From Prevotella sp. UBA6994 (GTDB lineage Bacteria > Bacteroidota > Bacteroidia > Bacteroidales > Bacteroidaceae), in NCBI GenBank assembly GCA_002449845.1, contig DJXW01000042.1:172006-236005 (forward strand): 64,000 bases of DNA, read 5' to 3'. Made by a program: the position numbers and the translations under genes. The notes beneath the pieces are model-generated. The model saw only the letters and a list, made by a program, of their open reading frames with translations, did no database searches and was not told where the DNA came from. Each line of letters begins with the position of its first letter. Within the stretch, counting starts at the first letter, position 1. Of this stretch, positions 35,127 to 45,492 are shown piece by piece.

Positions 35127-36803
35127 TTACTTGATTTCGTAAATGGTAGCCTTTCCGCTTTTTACCTTGATATTGTTATATGGTTCAGAGGGGAATACGA
35201 GGTTGGTCATTGCCATCTTTCCATCGGCATCAATAGCCTCTATGCTGCAACGGTCGATGAAGATGCGCAGTTGGTGAATGTCACCGTAGGTAGGAGCCAC
35301 GGTTACCACGGGGAATGCCTCGCTGAAAGAAACATTACCACTCTTGCTACGATCCATTGAGAATGTGCCGTTCTTACCATCGTAGCTCATGACAACTTGT
35401 TCGCCCTTGGTATTGGAAAGCACGATTTCGGTCTTGGCTTTCATGTCTATCACAACTTCGCAAGTCTCACTGAGTTTCTTCACTTTCTTGCCACGAGCAG
35501 AGAGCAATTCCTTAGACGGAGTAACGCTGCAATATGTCTCACCTTGATATTCAAAGAGATTTAAGTCGCGAGGCACCGAGTTGGCGCTGCGGAATTGCAT
35601 GGTAGGTACAGAGTTGGCATATTGCCAGTTGCTCATCCAAGCCAAGGCAATCTTTCTGCCATCGGGAGCATTGTCGAAAGTAACGGTGGCATAATGGTCT
35701 TTACCATAGTCCATCCATCGCGTATCCTTATGTTCACAGGTAAATTTCTTACCGTCAAAGTCGCCAACGAAATATTGTGTGGCACTACCGCCGAATGGTC
35801 CACCTGGGTTGATATTGCAAATGAGCATCCATTTCTGCTTGTCAGTTCCACGTACTTGCAGTTTCATCAAGTCAGGACACTCCCACACGCCATCGTGGTT
35901 GCCATATCCCTTGCCAAAACTACTCTCGTAAGTCCAATCCTTGAGGTTGGGCGAAGAGTAGATGCGCATTTCCTGACCTACTGCCAAGACGAGGTTCCAT
36001 TTCTGAATCTCCGGGTTCCAGAAAGCCTTCGGGTCACGGAAGTCTGGTTCGTTGGAAGTGAGAATAGGGTTAGAGGCTTCCTTTTGGAAGGTTATACCGT
36101 TGTCTTTCGATACAGCCATCGACTGCACCTGATTTTGTCCGGCTGATGTGTAGAAAGCCACCACGCGGTCGTTTTTCTTGTCCACCACACACGAACCGCT
36201 GAAAATCGTACCAATGGCATCTGGCTCAATGGCTGTGGGTTGTGCTTCCCAGTGAATGAGGTCACGAGAAGTGCTGTGTCCCCATGTCATGTTCTCCCAT
36301 TGCGAACCGTAAGGGTTCCATTGATAATATAGGTGATATACACCATCCTTATAGAACATACCGTTGGGGTCGTTCATCCAACCATAAACGGGTGTGTGAT
36401 GGTAAAGAGGACGGAAACGCTCTCTGTTGGCGGTGTCAAACTCATTGGATTGCTTCATCTCCTTCCAACAGGCAAAGTCCTTGATGGCTCCCTTGGTGCG
36501 TCTGTCTCCGTGGAAATTGATGTCAAGAAGCACGTTGTTGCTTCCAAATCGCTTGATGTCAACGGGTACGAAATAGTCAACCTTGTCAACAGCCAACTTC
36601 ACGTTGAACGTTTGTCGCTGTTCGTTGTTTACGATGATGCGGATGTTGGCTATTTCCTCCTTCTCTTGTACGGGCAGCAGCAAGTACTTGCTTGTTACAC
36701 CGATTCTTTGAATGGCGTGGCTCTCACCCAGTATTTGTGGAGCTTGGGCATTTGCCGTCATGGTCATCAGCACAAAGGCTATTAATGTCAATAATTTCTT
36801 CAT
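35127..36803 (-). CDS. GH32 fructan hydrolase, periplasmic
   Basis: This 558-residue glycoside hydrolase has a signal peptide (1-19, ending TANAQ) without a lipobox, so it is probably periplasmic. An N-terminal beta domain (about 20-125) precedes a GH32 five-blade propeller with the three catalytic motifs: WMNDPNG (nucleophile Asp), FRDPKAF (transition-state stabiliser) and WECPDL (acid/base Glu). A C-terminal beta-sandwich follows (about 420-558). It probably releases fructose from imported oligosaccharides. A TACTTTTG -7-like box at 36831-36838 could give it a promoter within the PUL. Confidence 0.93.
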   Translation of the reverse strand: MKKLLTLIAFVLMTMTANAQAPQILGESHAIQRIGVTSKYLLLPVQEKEEIANIRIIVNNEQRQTFNVKLAVDKVDYFVPVDIKRFGSNNVLLDINFHGDRRTKGAIKDFACWKEMKQSNEFDTANRERFRPLYHHTPVYGWMNDPNGMFYKDGVYHLYYQWNPYGSQWENMTWGHSTSRDLIHWEAQPTAIEPDAIGTIFSGSCVVDKKNDRVVAFYTSAGQNQVQSMAVSKDNGITFQKEASNPILTSNEPDFRDPKAFWNPEIQKWNLVLAVGQEMRIYSSPNLKDWTYESSFGKGYGNHDGVWECPDLMKLQVRGTDKQKWMLICNINPGGPFGGSATQYFVGDFDGKKFTCEHKDTRWMDYGKDHYATVTFDNAPDGRKIALAWMSNWQYANSVPTMQFRSANSVPRDLNLFEYQGETYCSVTPSKELLSARGKKVKKLSETCEVVIDMKAKTEIVLSNTKGEQVVMSYDGKNGTFSMDRSKSGNVSFSEAFPVVTVAPTYGDIHQLRIFIDRCSIEAIDADGKMAMTNLVFPSEPYNNIKVKSGKATIYEIK

Positions 36804-36959
36804 TCTTTCAAGTTTTTAGTTATCTGTTTGCAAAAGTACGTTTAATAATCGAATATCGTTGTCATTTATGTTTCAAAAATTACGAAAATTCGTTCATTGT
36901 AACATACTTGATATAAGTTATCCTGAAAAACAATCTTCACCTAACACAAAAGCAATGGA

Positions 36960-38489
36960 TTACTTCCAAATCCTATTTAGTTTACGAATCTGAGCCTTGC
37001 ATTCTGCACCAGAAACAGATAGCTTGTTGTAAATCTGTTTGGGGAACACGAGATTGGTCATTGACATTGTTCCGTTTTGCGTGAAAATCTCTATAGAAGA
37101 TTGGTCAACGAAGATGTCTAATGTGACACTGTTTCCTGTAGTGTTCAGCGGAGCTTTCATGGAAGGTATGGAGAATGTTCCATTAAAGCTGCTCTGTCCC
37201 GTAGCACTCGTGCGATGTACGGTGAGAATCCTGTCAGAAGCAGTGATGTCTATCACGAATTTCTCATTATTGTCATTGCCCAAGGTAATGGTAGAGTTTT
37301 TGTCAAGTCCAATGTCGAGACGCAATTGATAGGCATCTTTCACGTTGAGCGTAGCACTTGCGTTTTGCCACTGATCGGCAATCTTGTCGATTTCGTTTAC
37401 TACCACATTGGTGAGCAATGGCTTTCCGTCATACTCAATGAGCTTGAGCTCACGTGGCAAAGTCATAGCTGACCTCCAAGGCGAACAAGGCACGTCTCCT
37501 GCATATTGCCAGTTGTTCATCCAGCCAATGAGAATGTGTCGGTTGGGGGTGTTCGACCAAGTAACACCTGCATAGTTGTCCATACCATAGTCGAGCCAAA
37601 GGGGATAGTCAAGATTGTCTGCCGTGAATGTCGTTCCATCGAAGTCGCCGACAAAATACATGGTGCCTGAGCCTAATATTGGACCGCCAGGGTTCACGCT
37701 GACGATGAGCACCCATTTCTTGCCTCCCTTGTAGTCAAGTTGGATGAGGTCAGGACATTCCCATTGCAGACTGGGACGACCGGAGAGGGGTACGAAGAAT
37801 GTGCTCAGGTGTGTCCAGTTCTTTAAGTCGGTAGAACCATAAAATTCAGTACCCATCTTCCATCCCTTAGCCAATGCCATAATCCATTTCTTACTGCCTT
37901 CGTGCCAGAATACTTTGGGGTCACGCAAGTTGTCATCATTGTTTTTGATGACGGGATTAGCAGCATAGCGAGTGAAATTTTTTCCTCCGTCAGTGCTGTA
38001 AGCCAGTGATTGCTGTTGTGCAGTACCTGCCGACGTGTATATTGCTATCATGGCATTATTGCCAAATCCTGCCGTGTTGTCCTTGTCAATCACAGCCGAG
38101 CCGGAGAAGATGTCTCCCAGTTCGTCGCGGGTCATAGCCACAGCTTTCTCTTCCCAATGGATAAGGTCGGTAGAGGTAGCGTGTCCCCACGACATATTGC
38201 CCCATGAGTTGCCTTGTGGATTATATTGGTAGAAAAGATGATATACACCATCCGCGTAAACCATTCCGTTGGGGTCGTTAATCCAGTTCTTGTTGGGTGT
38301 GTAGTGAATCTGAGGCCTATACTGTTCGGCGTATCCACTGCTTTCCGTTGGCTTTTCCGTTGGTTGTTCTGGCTTGGGGTCATCGATGAGTGGATTGTAG
38401 TCTTGCTTAGGGTCATCACTACCACATCCAATGATGGTAACCGCCGTTAAGGCGATCACCATCATTTTAGATATGTTTCTGAGTTTCAT
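36960..38489 (-). CDS. GH32 fructanase, surface lipoprotein
   Basis: This 509-residue lipoprotein has a signal with Cys22 (VTIIGCGSDD), a Pro/Glu/Thr linker (about 30-55) and a GH32 domain. WINDPNG, LRDPKVFW and WECPDL hold the three catalytic acids. The lipobox followed by an acidic stretch (SDD) fits surface export in Bacteroidota. It resembles BT1760-type endo-acting levanases in length and position, but endo action is not provable from motifs. It follows the DUF4960 gene by 25 bp. Confidence 0.92.
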   Translation of the reverse strand: MKLRNISKMMVIALTAVTIIGCGSDDPKQDYNPLIDDPKPEQPTEKPTESSGYAEQYRPQIHYTPNKNWINDPNGMVYADGVYHLFYQYNPQGNSWGNMSWGHATSTDLIHWEEKAVAMTRDELGDIFSGSAVIDKDNTAGFGNNAMIAIYTSAGTAQQQSLAYSTDGGKNFTRYAANPVIKNNDDNLRDPKVFWHEGSKKWIMALAKGWKMGTEFYGSTDLKNWTHLSTFFVPLSGRPSLQWECPDLIQLDYKGGKKWVLIVSVNPGGPILGSGTMYFVGDFDGTTFTADNLDYPLWLDYGMDNYAGVTWSNTPNRHILIGWMNNWQYAGDVPCSPWRSAMTLPRELKLIEYDGKPLLTNVVVNEIDKIADQWQNASATLNVKDAYQLRLDIGLDKNSTITLGNDNNEKFVIDITASDRILTVHRTSATGQSSFNGTFSIPSMKAPLNTTGNSVTLDIFVDQSSIEIFTQNGTMSMTNLVFPKQIYNKLSVSGAECKAQIRKLNRIWK

Positions 38490-38514
38490 GTTTCTTTCAG
38501 TTAAACTATCGGGA

Positions 38515-40035
38515 TTATCTTGTCTTCAAATATTCCAGAGAGTTCTTAGCCAACTTGAGCACATTGTCTTGATAGATGTTGTTCTTCGGATTTGCGCTCT
38601 TATCGGGAGTTCCATCAGGATTCTTCATCGAGAACTCGCAGCCACCGTTACCGATACAAAGGATAGTACCCTTGAATTCAGTATTGCCTTGCTGTGCTTC
38701 CCATACATTCATTTGGCTCACCCAGTCAATTTGTGAATCCCATGTGCCCAATGGATAGATACCGAATGTTTGCGTGAGTTGGGTATAGCAGCTCTCCTCT
38801 TGGTTGCCAATGCCCGTGAGCATTGAAGGAAGGTTGAAGAACAAACAGTTGTGGTCTTCCGTCCAACCTGGTCCCTTGAATGCGATGAGCTTGGTGCGGT
38901 CATTAGATTCCACTTCCAGTCCCTTATAGATTGGATGTGTAGAGTGGTCTTTTGAGAAGCGCGAACCTGGATTCAATTGAACAGCCATCTTCCAAATGTC
39001 GTTGTTGATGCCTCCAAAGCCAGTACCGATAGCGTGGTCGTTTTTCTTCATGTCATCAAGGTTCAGTCTGCCTAAGTGTCCCACGTATGTGGTAGCGTGG
39101 CTCCAAAGCAAGAGACTTCCGCCATCCTTATACCATTCCTTGATGATTGGTGTTGCACCTTCTACCACTTCTGGTATGTTCCAAACTGCATCTTCTCCTA
39201 CACCTTCTAAGTCGCGCAACCAGAACAATACGCGGAACGGATCAATGTCATCCACGCTCTTGATGTTGCCGAAATAAATGTATTGTGCTGTTGGATACGT
39301 ACTTTGTAACCACAACCAAGCTGATGCCTCGTCGTCATCACCGTTTTGTATGAGTTCTTCCGGAGTTGGGTAAATACTCAAGAAACCGATAGCAGTTTTA
39401 CCGATGCGGAGAGAAGACTTGGTAGAGAGTGAAGTACCCTTCTCGTTCTGGGCGGTAAGTGTCACTTCCCATGTGTCACCAGTCTCTACGTTCTCGATGG
39501 TATAGCTGGTAGCGTCGCCTCTCAGGGTTTCGTTGATGGTTCGCTTGCCATTGGTGGCAACCAGTTTAATTGTAGAGGCATCTTCCGCACGGTTCCATTC
39601 CACCAATGCGTCGTAACCGCCAGCCTTGTCAACCTGACTCATCTGCACGCCAGAGATACTTGTTGCTCCTTCACGGGTGAATGTCTTCACCACGCCTTGG
39701 GAGAAATTAGAGCCGTCGGTGAGTTTAAACACATACTCAAACGGAACGTTCGTGGGAACATTGGCTTGCGTAAAAGTATTGCCGCTGACAATCTCATTGG
39801 AAGAAAGAGTACCGTTGCGATAGATGGTCACTTGCATCTTCTCGCTTTGTGCTGGCCACGTCCATGTATAGTTGTCGCCGTTGAGCGCACCTGTTATCTG
39901 TGAGGCATCGGGGGCTTTGAGTATCATGGAACTACGCTCGATGTCCTTGTCTTGGCAAGATGATACTACTGCGACAATCCCGCAGCATACAATGCTTGCA
40001 AAGAGAAATTTATAGATTGCTTTCATAACTTTCAT
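38515..40035 (-). CDS. DUF4960 surface glycan-binding lipoprotein
   Basis: This 506-residue lipoprotein (signal ending VAVVSSC, Cys27) has two or more beta-sandwich modules (about 40-220) and a C-terminal DUF4960-like domain (about 225-506, with WLWLQSTYPTAQYIYFGNI and GGSLLLWSHATTYVGHLGRL). It occupies the place of BT1761, a levan-binding surface protein. It probably holds fructan at the cell surface for the SusCD pair and the GH32. It lies 25 bp after susD. Confidence 0.85.
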   Translation of the reverse strand: MKVMKAIYKFLFASIVCCGIVAVVSSCQDKDIERSSMILKAPDASQITGALNGDNYTWTWPAQSEKMQVTIYRNGTLSSNEIVSGNTFTQANVPTNVPFEYVFKLTDGSNFSQGVVKTFTREGATSISGVQMSQVDKAGGYDALVEWNRAEDASTIKLVATNGKRTINETLRGDATSYTIENVETGDTWEVTLTAQNEKGTSLSTKSSLRIGKTAIGFLSIYPTPEELIQNGDDDEASAWLWLQSTYPTAQYIYFGNIKSVDDIDPFRVLFWLRDLEGVGEDAVWNIPEVVEGATPIIKEWYKDGGSLLLWSHATTYVGHLGRLNLDDMKKNDHAIGTGFGGINNDIWKMAVQLNPGSRFSKDHSTHPIYKGLEVESNDRTKLIAFKGPGWTEDHNCLFFNLPSMLTGIGNQEESCYTQLTQTFGIYPLGTWDSQIDWVSQMNVWEAQQGNTEFKGTILCIGNGGCEFSMKNPDGTPDKSANPKNNIYQDNVLKLAKNSLEYLKTR

Positions 40036-40060
40036 TGATTACTGTATTACTGTTTCCTTA

Positions 40061-41806
40061 TTAATAGTTTTTGTTCTGGGTATAGAGGCCAGGAACGTAG
40101 AAGAGTTGGATGTAAGGAATGGGGAAGTATTCATTCTTGTCCGCCGTGAAGTGAGCGTCTTTGTAGTATTGGGCGTATGTTTGTCCGTCGTACACCACAT
40201 TCTGCTCTTTCTCAAAGAATGCGTTCAATGTCTTAGAGGCAATACCCCAGCGACGCAAGTCGAAGAAACGACCATCCTCCATAGCCAATTCCAGACGACG
40301 TTCCCATTGCAAGCACTTGCGAGCTTGTTCCTTGTTCTGGAAATAAGAACTTGGATAGAGGGCAATGTCACATTGGTCGGCAGCGTAAGCGATATGCTTA
40401 GATACGGAGTTCTTGGCACGTTGGCGAATATCGTTGATGATGGAACGGGCCTCTTCCAATGCTCCTGTTTCGATGAGAGCCTCGGCACGCATCAGCATCA
40501 CGTCGGTGAAACGCAACACGTAGTCGTTCATGGCGAATGCCTGCCAGGGATTGTCATAGGTCTCACCCTTTGAGCGTTGTGGCACTTCCTTCAATGATGC
40601 GTAATATCCGTATGTGTTAGGAGTACGACTGTTGTCCTTCGTCATGGTATGTTGCTCTTCGTACTTATATGGGAATGTAGGCATACCTACGGTGTGGAAG
40701 AGACGTGGATCCCATTTCTGACTTGTGGGTACTCCGTTGATGGGGTAAGCAATCTCGTTGTTGTAGGTGTCGAACATAGGCAGACCGTCCTTGGTCTTGA
40801 AGGCGTTTACGAGGTTCTGTGTTGGCTTGTGGAAATCCCAACCGCAAGACCATATACCCCAACAACCATTCAGCATGTTGCTCCAGTTGGCGCGACCGAA
40901 ACGGGTGTTGTCGTCTTCATAACCTGAGTGCTGTACGGCAAAGACGCTCTCTTTAGAGTTCTTGTATTCAGGAAGGAAGATGTCTCCATAGTCTTCCAAG
41001 TAACCATATTGCGAGTTCTTAACCACTTCCGTGTATTTTAATACCTCTTGCATGTATTGCTGGTTGATGTGGCTTACACCAGTGTTAGCTTCGTAACCAT
41101 CACCCCATGCCATTGTCAGATAGCATTTTGCCAAGTAAGCGGCAGCAGCAATCTTGTTGGCACGTCCCTTTTCAGCTTGAGTTACAGGAAGAACGTCATA
41201 GGCAGCCTTGAAGTCCTCGATAATCTTGTTCATCAATTCTTCGTGCGTGAAAGCATCGTTACGAGTTTGTTCCTCAGTATGGTTGCGGTAAACTTCTTCG
41301 TCAATCCAAGGCACTTGGTTCCATATCTGAACGAGCTTGAAGTAGAAGTGTGCACGCAAGAAGCGAACCTCACCTTCGCGTTGTGCCCTTATGGTTGCAT
41401 CAAGAGCATCTCCGTGGTCAGCCAATGAAACCAATGCACGGTTGCAACGGCTTACTGAACAGTAGAGATGATACCACATTTCGTCCATGTGGTCAGGTGT
41501 GGAAGCAGTCAGTGTTGACCATACCTCGAAAGGATGGTAGTTGGTGTCAGTTGTTCCAGAACCGCCCTTCATGGCATCGTCACTGGTAACATCGCCGTAT
41601 GGCCACATGTTGAATGGATAGGTGTACCAATCGTCACCGAGTTTGGCGTATGCAGCGGTCACCATTTCGTTAGGTTGGCTCATTGCCAGGTCTTCACTGA
41701 TGACACCTTGAGGCTGAACATCGATGAAATCGTTGCAACTGGTAAATGTTGCTTGGGCAGCGACACCAACGAGAATTGCACAAAATGCTTTATATATTGT
41801 TTTCAT
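40061..41806 (-). CDS. susD: SusD-family nutrient-binding lipoprotein
   Basis: The product is 581 residues from the Met at 41806, chosen because the signal peptide (MKTIYKAFCAILVGVAAQA, then TFTSC) starts there; an ATG 18 nt upstream is possible. It has SusD hallmarks: NDFIDVQPQGVIS after the lipid Cys, a TPR-like N-terminal half (AAAAYLAKCYLTMAWGDG) and a C-terminal ERRLELAMEDGRFFDLRRWG motif. It caps the SusC channel and binds oligosaccharides. It stands 31 bp after susC. Confidence 0.95.
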   Translation of the reverse strand: MKTIYKAFCAILVGVAAQATFTSCNDFIDVQPQGVISEDLAMSQPNEMVTAAYAKLGDDWYTYPFNMWPYGDVTSDDAMKGGSGTTDTNYHPFEVWSTLTASTPDHMDEMWYHLYCSVSRCNRALVSLADHGDALDATIRAQREGEVRFLRAHFYFKLVQIWNQVPWIDEEVYRNHTEEQTRNDAFTHEELMNKIIEDFKAAYDVLPVTQAEKGRANKIAAAAYLAKCYLTMAWGDGYEANTGVSHINQQYMQEVLKYTEVVKNSQYGYLEDYGDIFLPEYKNSKESVFAVQHSGYEDDNTRFGRANWSNMLNGCWGIWSCGWDFHKPTQNLVNAFKTKDGLPMFDTYNNEIAYPINGVPTSQKWDPRLFHTVGMPTFPYKYEEQHTMTKDNSRTPNTYGYYASLKEVPQRSKGETYDNPWQAFAMNDYVLRFTDVMLMRAEALIETGALEEARSIINDIRQRAKNSVSKHIAYAADQCDIALYPSSYFQNKEQARKCLQWERRLELAMEDGRFFDLRRWGIASKTLNAFFEKEQNVVYDGQTYAQYYKDAHFTADKNEYFPIPYIQLFYVPGLYTQNKNY

Positions 41807-41837
41807 ACTTATATCAATTTTCATTTGTCATTTTATA

Positions 41838-44800
41838 TTAGAAACCAACCTGAAGTCCAAGTGAGAATGATGTATTGTTAGGATATGCCCAATTTGGATT
41901 TTCTGGGTCTGAGCAAGTAAGGCTGCTGCTCTTGATAGTCAGCAGGTTGTGTCCGGATACATATACGCGTGCGCTGCTCATGAGCAATTTCTTCACGATG
42001 CTGTCTGGCAGTTTGTAGCCAATCTGCACTTGGCGCAACTTAGCGTATGAGCCATTCTCTACAAAGTAAGTAGAAGCACGACCTTCGTTACCTGTGTTGT
42101 TGGTTGTCAATGCAGGGATAGAAGACGACGTGTTGGCAGTTGTCCATGCACCGAGCATACGGTTACCCTTGTTCGAACCAGCGTCGGTAATGCTGTAGAA
42201 GTCGGTTTGGAATTTCTGGTTGTTGTAAACGTCTTGTCCGGCTACACCTTGCCAGAACATGGTAAAGTCAAAGTTCTTGTAAGTTAACTCTACGTTCAAA
42301 CCCCATGAGAAGTTGGGTACTGGGTTGAAGATCCAAGTTTGGTCATGCTCATTGATGACACCGTTTCCGTCGAGGTCAGCATATTTCAGACCACCCACAC
42401 GGGCATTCTCTTGTCCGCTTGCCAATACTTCTTCGCGGTTTTGGTAGAGTCCGTCAACTACATAACCTACGATTGAACCGTAAGGTTTCTTGGATTGTAC
42501 GAGGTTCTCCTTCGATGTGTGTACGTATGAACCGGTAGTTGTCTCTGGCAGATAAGTTACCTTGCTGCGGAAGAAGTCCAAGTTTCCGTTGATGTTGTAC
42601 CCCAATCCGTAGCTGGTTGTGTGGCGGTAGCCAACTGCAAATTCCATACCCCAGTTCTGCAAGCTTGGACCATTGAGCCAAGAAGCACCACCTTCACCTA
42701 CTGAACCAAGGTAAGCTGGATTAATCAACATATCCTTCACCTTCTTTACGTATGCGTCAACTGTACCGTAGAGTGAGTTGCCTAAGAGTGTGTAGTCGAT
42801 ACCCACGTTGTATTGTTCTGTGGTTTCCCATTTCAAGTCGTTGTTCTGAGCTTGTGTAGCACGGAATCCTGATGGGAGGATACCACCTGAGCCGTCTGCT
42901 CTGAGGTCGTAAGCGGTTGACTCGTTGCGCTCACCGCCGTAGGTAGCAGCATAGAGACCGTAACGGGCATAGTTGGAAATGGCTTGGTTACCGGTTTCTC
43001 CCCATGATGCACGAAGTTTTAAGTCGTCAATCCAATTTTGGTTCAGGTGTTGAGAGATACGATAACCGAGCGTTACAGCTGGGAACGTACCGTAGCGGTT
43101 GTTCTCTCCGAATCGTGAAGAACCGTCGCGACGGATGGTGAAAGAAGCCAGCAACAGGTCTTTCCAGTTATAGTCAATCTTTCCGAACAATGAAATCAGG
43201 TGATAACCCTCGGCGATACCACTGGCACGTTGTGTACCTGTAGCGGCATTGGGCCACATATATTTGTAGTTCTCTAATGCGAACATCTGTGCATAACTTG
43301 AGAAGTCGTCACGGTTCTGTGAGTGCAACTCAAGACCTGCCAGGATATTGAACGTATGCTCAGCGGCAAGCGTGAAGTTATAGGTAGCCGTGTTAGACCA
43401 AGTCCATTTCATGTCGTTGGCTTGTGATACAGTAGTAGAAGGTGTACTGTTGTTTACCACGTCTGAATGCCATGTGTAGGTTACAGCATGTATAAATCCT
43501 GCATCGTAGTCGATACCGAAGTTAGAGCGAAGCAGCAATCCCTTGATAGGTGTGATGTTCACGTAGGCATTACCGAAGATACGCCAGATCTTCAGACGGT
43601 TGTCACGGTTGTGATAGAGCTCGCGCAATGGGTTCTGACGGTCACTCATACCACCTACAGGACCAGAGAATGTCACTCCGTCTTCCTCGTAAACAGGTAC
43701 GGTAGGAGCCATCTTCAACGCATTTTCCAAGGGTTGGCAATCCACCTGGTTAGAATAGGTAATGGTGGCATTTTCTCCTACGGTTACGATGTTGTTAATC
43801 TTGTAACTGGTGTTCATACGTGCTGAAATGCTCTCGAAGTCGGTATATTTCAAGATACCGTTGGTCTTCTTGTAACCCACTGAGAAGAGGGCAGACGACT
43901 TTTCTGTACCGTTAGAGATAGACAGGTCATAGTTTTGTGCGAAGCCCGTGCGTGAAATCTGGTCGAGCCAGTCGGTGTCAGAGTAACGCATGGTGCGCTT
44001 CGAGTTGATGTAACCATCGTAAAGACCGTTTACGGTGTAGTTGTTGTACTGGCCTGTAGCTGGGTCGTAAGCACGGATAGGCGTACCAGCTGGTGCATTG
44101 AGGTTCAGACCGTAGTTAGAGGCGTAAGCCACGGGATCCAGTCCGTCGTTCAAGGCTGCCTGAGCCATTGCTGTTGCATATTCTGCTGTGTTGGCCAGTT
44201 TCATCATGGTTTGAGAATTGTAGAACTGCGTGGTGAGGTTGGCAGAGAAATCTACCTTTACCTTATCGCCCTTCTTTCCGCTACGTGTGGTGATGATGAT
44301 CACACCGTTGGCAGCACGCGAACCATAGATAGAGGCTGATGCGGCATCTTTCAATACCTGCATAGACTCGATGTCGTTCATGTTCAACGTGTTCAGATTG
44401 GTTGTCGTAGGCACACCGTCGATGATGAACAGAGGGTCTTGTGATGAGTTGAAAGAACCGATACCACGGATGCGAACCCTACCAGCTCCCACTGGTGAAC
44501 CGTCGCTTGTAATGGTCATACCTGGCACCTTACCTTGCAAGGCACGCATGGGGTCAGTGTCTGATGACGTTTTCAGTTCTTCAGTCTTCACCACTGCTAC
44601 CGAACCCGTGAGGTCGGCTTTACGTTGTACTTGATAACCCGTAACCACCACCTCTGCCAGTTCTGCGGCATTGTCAGACATGGTTACTTGCATTTCTTGT
44701 TGGGCAGGCAGTTCTTGTTTCTCGAATCCGATGTACGTGAAGACAAGTGTCTTGCCGGCTTCAACCTTCAACTTGAAATTACCGTCAAGGTCGGTAATGG

Positions 44801-44954
44801 CACCGTTGGATGTGCCTTTTTCCATGACCGTAGCACCGATGATGGGCTCACCCGTTCCGTCCACGACGGTACCGGTAATTTCCGTTTGCGCGTACATTAT
44901 AGTACTCGCAAAGATGAGCATTGCGCTCAGAAGCAATCGTTGTAGATGATTCAT
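41838..44954 (-). CDS. susC: SusC-family TonB-dependent outer-membrane transporter
   Basis: This 1038-residue protein has a signal peptide (1-22), a carboxypeptidase-like domain (about 24-100, ITGTVVDGTGEPIIGATVM), a TonB-box/plug region starting AELAEVVVTGYQVQRKADLT with RIRGIGSFNSSQDPLFIIDG, and a large barrel ending in SLGLQVGF (terminal Phe). It imports fructo-oligosaccharides with SusD, powered by TonB; the tonB-exbD genes at 1-1040 could serve it. It is the first gene of the PUL operon. A TAACTTTG -7 box (minus) lies at 45001-45008. Confidence 0.97.
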   Translation of the reverse strand: MNHLQRLLLSAMLIFASTIMYAQTEITGTVVDGTGEPIIGATVMEKGTSNGAITDLDGNFKLKVEAGKTLVFTYIGFEKQELPAQQEMQVTMSDNAAELAEVVVTGYQVQRKADLTGSVAVVKTEELKTSSDTDPMRALQGKVPGMTITSDGSPVGAGRVRIRGIGSFNSSQDPLFIIDGVPTTTNLNTLNMNDIESMQVLKDAASASIYGSRAANGVIIITTRSGKKGDKVKVDFSANLTTQFYNSQTMMKLANTAEYATAMAQAALNDGLDPVAYASNYGLNLNAPAGTPIRAYDPATGQYNNYTVNGLYDGYINSKRTMRYSDTDWLDQISRTGFAQNYDLSISNGTEKSSALFSVGYKKTNGILKYTDFESISARMNTSYKINNIVTVGENATITYSNQVDCQPLENALKMAPTVPVYEEDGVTFSGPVGGMSDRQNPLRELYHNRDNRLKIWRIFGNAYVNITPIKGLLLRSNFGIDYDAGFIHAVTYTWHSDVVNNSTPSTTVSQANDMKWTWSNTATYNFTLAAEHTFNILAGLELHSQNRDDFSSYAQMFALENYKYMWPNAATGTQRASGIAEGYHLISLFGKIDYNWKDLLLASFTIRRDGSSRFGENNRYGTFPAVTLGYRISQHLNQNWIDDLKLRASWGETGNQAISNYARYGLYAATYGGERNESTAYDLRADGSGGILPSGFRATQAQNNDLKWETTEQYNVGIDYTLLGNSLYGTVDAYVKKVKDMLINPAYLGSVGEGGASWLNGPSLQNWGMEFAVGYRHTTSYGLGYNINGNLDFFRSKVTYLPETTTGSYVHTSKENLVQSKKPYGSIVGYVVDGLYQNREEVLASGQENARVGGLKYADLDGNGVINEHDQTWIFNPVPNFSWGLNVELTYKNFDFTMFWQGVAGQDVYNNQKFQTDFYSITDAGSNKGNRMLGAWTTANTSSSIPALTTNNTGNEGRASTYFVENGSYAKLRQVQIGYKLPDSIVKKLLMSSARVYVSGHNLLTIKSSSLTCSDPENPNWAYPNNTSFSLGLQVGF

Positions 44955-45000
44955 TTGCTTTTGCTTTTAGTTATTACTGTTGTTGATTAAAAATATGTCG

Positions 45001-45008
45001 CAAAGTTA
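45001..45008 (-). promoter_or_regulatory. -7 box of the susC promoter
   Basis: The minus-strand sequence reads TAACTTTG, 46 bp before the susC start. No clear TTTG -33 element lies at the expected distance, which fits a promoter that needs the HTCS activator. Confidence 0.6.
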
Positions 45009-45157
45009 ATGTTGATAATAAGTTCAAGCTATCATTTTTCGTTCTTCTGCTCTCATTTTTGTTACGATGTAACATTTGTTTCAGTGAATGAACGATTTTT
45101 GCAAGTCGTTCTGTTACGCTCGTTATACCTTTGCGCAGAGTTACCAGACACGCAAAA

Positions 45158-45306
45158 GGTGTGGACGAGACATTTCACTTTCGAACCAGGTCTGCGACAA
45201 CCTTTGAATAGATGAAACGTCAGTCCACACCATTATTATATATATAAATAATATGGCTGGTTTCTGAACTCTCCATTCTCTTCCCAAGGTCGCAGTTTGG
45301 TTCGAA
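45158..45306. repeat. Nested inverted repeats upstream of susC
   Basis: GGTGTGGAC (45158-45166) pairs with GTCCACACC (45223-45231). TTCGAACCAggtCTGCGAC (45180-45198) is inverted at 45289-45306 (GTCGCAGtttGGTTCGAA) with a mismatch and a one-base gap. They lie in the 538-bp space between susC and the regulator gene and are candidate HTCS binding sites or RNA structures. The rest of the gap, including a run of CTTCTTACTT-type repeats at about 45430-45488, shows no gene. Confidence 0.5.
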
Positions 45307-45492
45307 AAGAGTCAGCAACTCATTTGATATTTCCCACAATGTTTTATTCCTCTGTCACGTCAAGAGGTTGATTCTTTTGCAAAGATAATGAAATAATTCG
45401 AGAAATAGAAAAAAGATGCAAATTTTTTACATGGCTCATGCCTCTTACTTCATGCTTCTTGCTTCTTACTTCTTACTTCATGCTTCTTTTCA

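Noticed and set aside
45180..45306. TTCGAACC / GGTTCGAA sequences as tRNA T-loops
   Set aside because: No acceptor, D or anticodon arms flank them; they form an inverted repeat.
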